Positions 58,762 through 64,000 of a stretch of 64,000 bases of DNA are shown one piece after another. Every line of letters starts with the position of its first letter. Positions within the stretch are counted from its first letter, which is position 1. Source of the stretch: Listeria innocua (lineage in GTDB: Bacteria; Bacillota; Bacilli; Lactobacillales; Listeriaceae); contig NZ_CP117229.1 of assembly GCF_028596125.1 (NCBI RefSeq), positions 1,596,001-1,660,000 of the forward strand, given 5' to 3'. A program made the position numbers and the translations under genes. The notes beneath the pieces were generated by a model that saw nothing but the letters and a program-made list of their open reading frames with translations, was not told the DNA's origin and did not search any database.

Positions 58762-61337
58762 ATTTCTTCATTTAGCGGGAAGTCGAGCACTACTTGATTA
58801 TTTGCAAGTGGTCGTTTTTTCCCTACGAGAATCATTAGCTGTAACATTGTAAACGCAATGGAGCTTCGTTTTCTAAAAGCTACAAATTTTTGTTCCCATT
58901 CTGTTACATATTTAGATTTGAAATTTCGTAAACCTTTAAATCCATAGAAACCTTGACTATAACGGTACACAAGCCCTGCCAATCGTTCACCTAGAAACGC
59001 ATACTTACTTTCACCAACGTTTGCTAGTGGTGCCATGCCTGCATTGAATGTTTGGAATCCGTCTTCTTTCGCTTTTTCAAATAAATTGATGAAGAGAAAA
59101 TCCATAATGCCTGATGGAGCTTCTTTTGAGTATCGCATTAAATCAATCGAAGTCATTTCATCAGTATACGACGGCATCATAGAAGCAAAACCAACTACGG
59201 TTCCGTCTGCATTTTTGGCAAGAGCTATATCTGCTTGTTCTAAATAATACGTATCAAAGAAGCCAAGAGAAAAGCCTTTTTCTTCCCTGCCATCAAGCCA
59301 TTCATCTGAAACAGCTCGCAAGGTCTTCCACATCTCATTGTTAAAAGGCGGCTGAATGATTTCAAACGTGTAACCTTCGCGATCTAATTTGTTCATTAGC
59401 GCTCGTTCGCCTTTTTTCTTCTTACCGCTCATAGTAAAGTTTTGAACATCTACAAAACCTTCCTCGCCAAGCTTAATGAAGTCAAAGCCGTGATCATGCA
59501 GATAAGGGATCATTGTGCCGCGGACTTCATAGAACACAGGACGATAACCAAATCGGTCTGCATTTGTCATGACTTCTTCAATAGCGTCTTCCATTTTTTC
59601 CATATTTCCAGTTGGTTCTCCCATAATTACCATCTTGTCAGCAATAATTCGGTAAGAGAAAAGTACTTCACCGTTTGCCGCCCAAAATAGTAGTTTATCG
59701 CGTAAGAACATGGTATGGCTGACTTCATTTCCGCCCCATTTCGCTAAATGTTCACGTACTTTGACCGCTTCAAATGGCGAGCCGAGTTTTTCTTTAGTAG
59801 TAGATAGGTAGATATAAATAATAACTAAACTAACAACCGCAATAAAGACACCGACAAATCCGACTAACCATAAATGTTCAGATGCAATGCGTAGATAGTC
59901 AGGAATTTCTTTGGAATGCTTGATGTTTGGTGAATTATAAATACCGATAACAATATAACCAGCTAAACATACGATAAAAATGATACTATCAATGATTACT
60001 TTACTCCAAGTATACACTAGTTTTTCCCGGTAAAATTCATTTCTAGCAAGGAATAAACATAGTAAAACGATTCCTAGGAAAATCGCTTGTTTCATCGAAA
60101 ATACGCGAGCAAGCGTGTTGAAAATAGCGCAACCTAGTACGATGACTGTTATAATGTAAGCTTTCTTTGTCTTACATTCAATCCCCCTTGCAAGTCCGAG
60201 TAGTAAGAATCCAAAAGCAACAATTGTAATTTGCGATGTAAACAAGAAGTTAAACGGCATGATTTTGTATAAGAATGGTACATGGTAAATCGCATTTGGA
60301 ACTGCGGAAGATAAAATCAGTAATAGCCCCGATCCATATACGAAAAACACTAAAAATCGATGTGCCACTTTTTGTAAAAATAGTAGTGGTAATCCTTCTA
60401 AAAAATCGTTTAGTCGTTTTCCTGCTTTTTGAACAAAGAAAAGTAGACCGACAATGAACGGGATAATATAGTAGAAAATCCGATAAAATAGCATCCAAGC
60501 AAGTGCCAATTCCTGAGAAACACCGAGTTGGCTAAGTCCAAGAATCATTACTACATCAAAAGTTCCTACGCCCCCTGGAACCATCGAAGCAATACCGATG
60601 ACAGAAGCGATAACAAACAATGGAAATACCTTGAAAATATCAACTGGTTCTCCCATTAAAACACCAATAATTGCAAAACAGCCAAATGCAAAGCCCCACT
60701 CTAAAAGGGAAGCAACAATTAACGTTAATTCTCTCTTAATTGGCAAGTCCACGAATAACGATTTACTTTTCCATTTTGTAATCGTGAATAAAATCGGAAA
60801 GTAAAGACCGCCAGCTAGAAGCCATGGCCAGTAATTAACGAAATGATCAGCAAAACCTGGAATAAGTAATGTTGTTAATGATACTAAACAGTAAATCGAT
60901 AATCCCGATACTAGGAATAAAGCAATTTTTGAGATTGCTAGTAAAATTTCTTTATGGGAGGCATTTTTTCCGTAGAAACTTGCTCTTAAACTTGCGCCTA
61001 ATACCCCGCCAAATCCACCAATATTGGTGAATGTATTCGTAATCCAACCAGATGCAACCACATGAATTGGCGAAAACTTTCCTGGTAAAAGTTTTACAAT
61101 AACATAATCATACAAAAGCATTGGTGTCACAGCAATTAAGCCGACAATGAACATAATAAATATCTGTTCTGGGCTTTGAGAAGTGATATTTGCCTTTAAT
61201 GATGGGTAATCAATCCCTGTCGCAATATTGACAATCTCAAATATGACGAACCCCATTACAAAGGTAATAAAAACTATTTTTACGATCATACTATTTCTTT
61301 GGAACCAAGCATAGGCTTGCATTAACTTTTCTTTCAT
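58740..61337 (-). CDS. mprF: Phosphatidylglycerol lysyltransferase/flippase MprF
   Basis: 865-residue membrane protein. About 14 hydrophobic segments fill residues 15-515 (flippase half, with MVPGGVGTFDVVMILGL). The cytoplasmic GNAT-like synthase half follows: GNEVSHTMFLRDKLLFWA, MVIMGEPTGN, SDEWLDGREEKGFSLGFFD and AGMAPLANVGESKYAFLGER. It uses lysyl-tRNA to lysinylate phosphatidylglycerol and exposes the product outside, giving resistance to cationic peptides. It follows a VanZ-like gene by 25 bases. In L. monocytogenes this pair is under VirR control; I could not identify the VirR site. Confidence 0.96.
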   Translation of the reverse strand: MKEKLMQAYAWFQRNSMIVKIVFITFVMGFVIFEIVNIATGIDYPSLKANITSQSPEQIFIMFIVGLIAVTPMLLYDYVIVKLLPGKFSPIHVVASGWITNTFTNIGGFGGVLGASLRASFYGKNASHKEILLAISKIALFLVSGLSIYCLVSLTTLLIPGFADHFVNYWPWLLAGGLYFPILFTITKWKSKSLFVDLPIKRELTLIVASLLEWGFAFGCFAIIGVLMGEPVDIFKVFPLFVIASVIGIASMVPGGVGTFDVVMILGLSQLGVSQELALAWMLFYRIFYYIIPFIVGLLFFVQKAGKRLNDFLEGLPLLFLQKVAHRFLVFFVYGSGLLLILSSAVPNAIYHVPFLYKIMPFNFLFTSQITIVAFGFLLLGLARGIECKTKKAYIITVIVLGCAIFNTLARVFSMKQAIFLGIVLLCLFLARNEFYREKLVYTWSKVIIDSIIFIVCLAGYIVIGIYNSPNIKHSKEIPDYLRIASEHLWLVGFVGVFIAVVSLVIIYIYLSTTKEKLGSPFEAVKVREHLAKWGGNEVSHTMFLRDKLLFWAANGEVLFSYRIIADKMVIMGEPTGNMEKMEDAIEEVMTNADRFGYRPVFYEVRGTMIPYLHDHGFDFIKLGEEGFVDVQNFTMSGKKKKGERALMNKLDREGYTFEIIQPPFNNEMWKTLRAVSDEWLDGREEKGFSLGFFDTYYLEQADIALAKNADGTVVGFASMMPSYTDEMTSIDLMRYSKEAPSGIMDFLFINLFEKAKEDGFQTFNAGMAPLANVGESKYAFLGERLAGLVYRYSQGFYGFKGLRNFKSKYVTEWEQKFVAFRKRSSIAFTMLQLMILVGKKRPLANNQVVLDFPLNEEIEKPDSE

Positions 61338-61362
61338 AACTAAGTCTCCTTAACGATTACAT

Positions 61363-62037
61363 TCATCTTCTTTTATTTATACGTTTTCTAACTGGTGGGA
61401 TTGCATATGCAAGTAAGACACCAATTAAACCGCTTAACGTATTTAAAATAATATCATCTACATCTGTAGAGCGGTTTGGTGGAAGTGAGATACTTTCAAA
61501 TCCTGTAATCATCGTTGTTTGAGCAAATTGTAGCAATTCAATACCACAAGAAGTAAGGAAAATAACAAGTATAGTTTTTCCTGCTGTACTAGTGATTTTA
61601 AAGTAAAGTAGAAAGAAAGACAGCGGACATAATAATAAAACATTCCCGATTATTTGAATAATTGTTGGCATCGTTGGTAATGTTTGTTGGAATGTGTTTT
61701 CTATTGTTGTAAAAGGTATTAAATTAATCATTTCTTTTTGAATGTGGAAATTCCCTGTATACGTGCTGTTTACAAAGTCACCAATCGAAATATAGGCTAC
61801 TAGATGTAAGAGCACAAATATATATAAAATAAATACACAAAACCAGATGAAATCAATCCAGTTTTTTAATTTAGCCAGTTTTGTTAAAATTAATGTTGTT
61901 AATAAAAGTATACAACTATTAGTAATCGTATTAATTAAATCAGCGTTATTCCCAAATTGTAGTGCAAGTGAAACCCCATATAAGAGATATAATACTGGCA
62001 GTAACAATACAAAAAAACGGCATTTTTGGACTTGCAT
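61363..62037 (-). CDS. VanZ-like membrane protein upstream of mprF
   Basis: 224 residues, about five or six hydrophobic segments. VanZ pattern: NLIPFTTIENTFQ, NVLLLCPLSFFLLYF, GIELLQFAQTTM and the RSTDVDDIILNTLSGLIGVL ending. It starts at an ATG with a weak ribosome site. It shares a transcript with mprF, which suggests an envelope or antimicrobial-resistance role. This is the second VanZ-like protein in the window (see 10285). Confidence 0.83.
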   Translation of the reverse strand: MQVQKCRFFVLLLPVLYLLYGVSLALQFGNNADLINTITNSCILLLTTLILTKLAKLKNWIDFIWFCVFILYIFVLLHLVAYISIGDFVNSTYTGNFHIQKEMINLIPFTTIENTFQQTLPTMPTIIQIIGNVLLLCPLSFFLLYFKITSTAGKTILVIFLTSCGIELLQFAQTTMITGFESISLPPNRSTDVDDIILNTLSGLIGVLLAYAIPPVRKRINKRR

Positions 62038-62128
62038 TCTCGTATCCCAACGCCTTCCGTTTCAAAATCAGCTTTCAGACTCTCTGAATAAGCACCTAGT
62101 ACCAGTTTAGCAGATATAAATTTGAAAA

Positions 62129-62174
62129 GAAAGCTTGTTTATACTTACATTTTTGCAAGCTTCTAGAAAGCTTC
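62129..62174. repeat. Inverted-repeat cluster in the VanZ/cation-efflux divergent region
   Basis: AGAAAGCTTG at about 62128, then GCAAGCTTCTAGAAAGCTTC at 62155-62174, itself a near-palindrome. Three AAGCTT cores occur in 47 bases. May be an operator or a hairpin. Confidence 0.5.
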
Positions 62175-62205
62175 TTAGTTCCTATTTTCTTTTTGAGTGA
62201 AAAAA

Positions 62206-62214
62206 TGCTACAAT
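62206..62214 (+). promoter_or_regulatory. Extended -10 promoter of the cation efflux gene
   Basis: TGCTACAAT, 30 bases before the ATG; -35 weak. Confidence 0.5.
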
Positions 62215-62244
62215 TTCTTAATGATATTCGTGGAGGAGACTAGG

Positions 62245-63210
62245 ATGAAAGAATTATTAGGGTTATTAAAAGAAGGCAATAAATCAGCTTTAACAGCAGC
62301 TCTTGTTAATACGATTGTTTCAATTATAAAAGGTGTCACTTATTTTTTCACAGGGAACATTGCGATGTTTGCTGAAACGCTACATAGCCTTGGTGACGCA
62401 GCTAACCAGTTTTTCGTATTTATAGGTTCTGCTTTAAGTAAGAAACGGCCGACGAAACGTTTTCCGCATGGTTTTGGCCGGATGGTTAACTTAGTACTTC
62501 TTGGCGCGGTAATTGTTGTTGGTATTATGGCATTTGAGACAATTCGAGAAGGTTTCGCGCACATCATCGATCCGACAAGTTCAACCGGTTTTCTTATTAA
62601 TCTCGTGGTACTTTTACTTTGTACTATTTTAGAGTTTTCCGTTCTTGTAAAAGCGATGCACGAAATTGCTCATGATGTTGGTTTAGAATCAAAAGGTCTT
62701 AGCTTATTTAAAGATAGTATTTTAAATCTTGGTAAGGCAAAAGCAGCGACTAAACTAGTATTCTTGGAAGATTCGGTGGCAACTGGTGGCGGCTTGCTTG
62801 CAATGATTGCGGTCATTATTTCCCACTACACTCCTTTTCATCAAGCGGAAGGTATTGCATCGATGTTAATTGGAGTTATGATGTTTATTGTTGTCGGAAA
62901 AGTATTTTTAGATAATGCTGCTGGGGTGATTGGAGAATCGGATCAAAGCATGCATTTAACTGTTGGTCAATTAGTAATGAGTGATCCAGATGTGCGTGAT
63001 ATACAAGTGCTTACCGTGTTAAAAGAAGGCGATGTGTTTCACGTTGATGTCGAGGTCGAACTTGATCCGATGCTTACACTTGCGGAAGTAGATGATATTA
63101 AAGACCGTTTAGAAGAAAATATTGGTAAACTTCGCGGAGTTGCTGATGTGTTAATTTCTTTTGATGAAGACGATGCTATTCGTAACTGGGAATACGGCGA
63201 CGGACGTTAA
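62245..63210 (+). CDS. Cation diffusion facilitator family transporter
   Basis: 321 residues. Membrane segments occupy residues 12-230, with the metal site AETLHSLGDAANQ on helix 2 (canonical pattern HxxxD or DxxxD). A second acidic/His set is in LEDSVATGGG, and a C-terminal cytoplasmic ferredoxin-like domain has VFHVDVEVELDP. It exports a divalent metal, species not deducible. The ATG at 62245 with GGAGGAGA upstream is preferred; the frame to 62197 is an extension without a site. Confidence 0.9.
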   Translation: MKELLGLLKEGNKSALTAALVNTIVSIIKGVTYFFTGNIAMFAETLHSLGDAANQFFVFIGSALSKKRPTKRFPHGFGRMVNLVLLGAVIVVGIMAFETIREGFAHIIDPTSSTGFLINLVVLLLCTILEFSVLVKAMHEIAHDVGLESKGLSLFKDSILNLGKAKAATKLVFLEDSVATGGGLLAMIAVIISHYTPFHQAEGIASMLIGVMMFIVVGKVFLDNAAGVIGESDQSMHLTVGQLVMSDPDVRDIQVLTVLKEGDVFHVDVEVELDPMLTLAEVDDIKDRLEENIGKLRGVADVLISFDEDDAIRNWEYGDGR

Positions 63211-63216
63211 AAGAAG

Positions 63217-63257
63217 AAAAAGCCAAGTGCGCAAATTGCGCCACTTGGCTTTTTTTA
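63217..63257. terminator. Bidirectional terminator
   Basis: AAAAAGCCAAGTG / CACTTGGCTTTTT stem, T-run after it and A-run before it, between convergent genes. Confidence 0.93.
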
Positions 63258-63797
63258 GTCTCCAGGATTTATAATGGCTAGTACTTGATGATCTTCCCAC
63301 GTTCCATTAATGCGCACATTTTGAACCGCTAGCCCTTCTAAATGAAATCCAGCATTTAAAAGAACTTGCTTAGATCGCTCGTTTTTTGGCATAACACCCG
63401 CTTCAATACGATGAAGTCCAAGAATATCAAATCCAAAATCTACTATTAACTGTACTGCTTCGGTAGCATATCCATTTCCGTTATGAGTCTTATCCAAAAA
63501 ATAACCGATAAATGCGGATTGTAACGATTCACGCAAAATACTAAATAAATTAATTGTACCAATAAGTTCATCAGTATCTTTCAAGAAAATTCCATAATAA
63601 TACTCTACATCACTTGCAGCAAAATCTTCTAATCGTAAAATAAGCGCTTGTTGCTCTTCTATCGTATAAAAGCGCTCATCTCGCTCCATCGAATAGCTCG
63701 CAAAAAAAGACTTATTCGCCAAATGAAAAGCTAGTTTTTGATTCGCATCGGTTATTTGAAAAGGTCTTAAGTAAATCCGTTCCCCCGTAATTCGCAT
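63255..63797 (-). CDS. GNAT acetyltransferase, RimJ/RimL type
   Basis: 180 residues. MRITGERIYLRPFQITDA at the N-terminus, GTINLFSI and the acetyl-CoA loop DKTHNGNGYATEA, then GLHRIEAGVMPKNERSKQVL and NAGFHLEG, in the order of RimJ/RimL N-acetyltransferases. The target may be a ribosomal protein N-terminus or a small molecule. ATG start with GGGAGGG upstream. Confidence 0.9.
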   Translation of the reverse strand: MRITGERIYLRPFQITDANQKLAFHLANKSFFASYSMERDERFYTIEEQQALILRLEDFAASDVEYYYGIFLKDTDELIGTINLFSILRESLQSAFIGYFLDKTHNGNGYATEAVQLIVDFGFDILGLHRIEAGVMPKNERSKQVLLNAGFHLEGLAVQNVRINGTWEDHQVLAIINPGD

Positions 63798-63887
63798 CCC
63801 TATCCCTCCCGTATTTTTCTAAATTATAAGATTGTTCTAACAGGATTGCAAGTAACTCTACTAAGCTAAATTTTTTTATTATACCCA

Positions 63888-63900
63888 TTTTATAAAAAAA
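63888..63900. promoter_or_regulatory. MogR-type site 1
   Basis: TTTTATAAAAAAA fits the TTTT-N5-AAAA operator of the Listeria motility repressor MogR. Upstream of the gene starting at 63988. Confidence 0.5.
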
Positions 63901-63960
63901 TAAACCTTCTAATACGAATATAAGTGTGTTATTATGTTGATGTTGGTTATTTTCATATTA

Positions 63961-63973
63961 TTTTTCTAAAAAA
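63961..63973. promoter_or_regulatory. MogR-type site 2
   Basis: TTTTTCTAAAAAA, a second TTTT-N5-AAAA, directly before the ribosome site TGGAGG. Confidence 0.5.
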
Positions 63974-63987
63974 TGGAGGTTTTTTTA

Positions 63988-64000
63988 ATGAATGTTAATG
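63988..64000 (+). CDS. Start of a gene cut by the window end (probably a chemotaxis receptor)
   Basis: ATG with TGGAGG eight bases upstream; only four codons (MNVN) are visible. By synteny with L. monocytogenes the next gene is a methyl-accepting chemotaxis protein (lmo1699). Two MogR-type sites upstream agree with a motility gene. The protein itself cannot be judged. Confidence 0.6.

Overview
The window is a low-GC Firmicute chromosome segment that reads as Listeria sensu stricto. The gene order from sbcCD through tsf-rpsB, leuS, asnB, metK, the men cluster, metE, an rRNA/tRNA operon, perR, fabL-mutY, recX and mprF is the order I recall for the L. monocytogenes/L. innocua lmo1645-lmo1699 region. 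The LPXTG adhesin gene lapB, which in L. monocytogenes lies between metK and the ldh-like gene, is missing here. That points, with moderate confidence, to a non-pathogenic relative such as L. innocua. Most of the window is core genome. The stretch of about 8.6-11.6 kb, between an ABC exporter operon and tsf, looks variable.

Layout. 1-8.9 kb: sbcC (cut by the window edge) and sbcD, plsC, a lipoprotein behind a long leader, a CcdC-like membrane protein, and a heterodimeric ABC exporter. Upstream of the exporter lies a 32-codon leader ORF followed by a terminator hairpin. 8.9-11.6 kb: a secreted metzincin-type protease with a secreted partner, a VanZ-like protein and a small membrane protein. 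11.6-24.5 kb: rpsB-tsf, an ArpU-like small protein, leuS under a T-box, mnmL-mnmM, asnB, metK under a SAM riboswitch, an LDH-like gene, a Nudix gene and yidD. 24.5-33 kb: a zinc-binding lipoprotein with a Zur-like box, the menFDHBE operon and divergent menA.

33-40.9 kb: the methionine operon metE-metI-metC-yitJ under a second SAM riboswitch, and an MFS gene. 40.9-48.2 kb: one ribosomal operon on the minus strand (tandem promoters, 16S, 23S, 5S, then 21 tRNAs in the order of the B. subtilis trnB cluster). 48.3-58.7 kb: a block largely colinear with B. subtilis perR-gsaB-ygaE-ygaC-fabL-mutY-yfhP-yfhJ-recX-yfhF. 58.7-64 kb: VanZ-mprF, a cation efflux gene, a GNAT acetyltransferase, and the first codons of a gene preceded by two MogR-type sites.

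How the genes work together. metE, metI, metC and yitJ make methionine and metK turns it into SAM; both units are SAM-sensing. The men genes convert chorismate to demethylmenaquinone, although menC is not in the cluster. mprF with its VanZ neighbour, and probably the ABC exporter, serve envelope defence. The two most unusual items are the protease plus TIMP-like partner pair and the leader-peptide attenuator of the ABC exporter.
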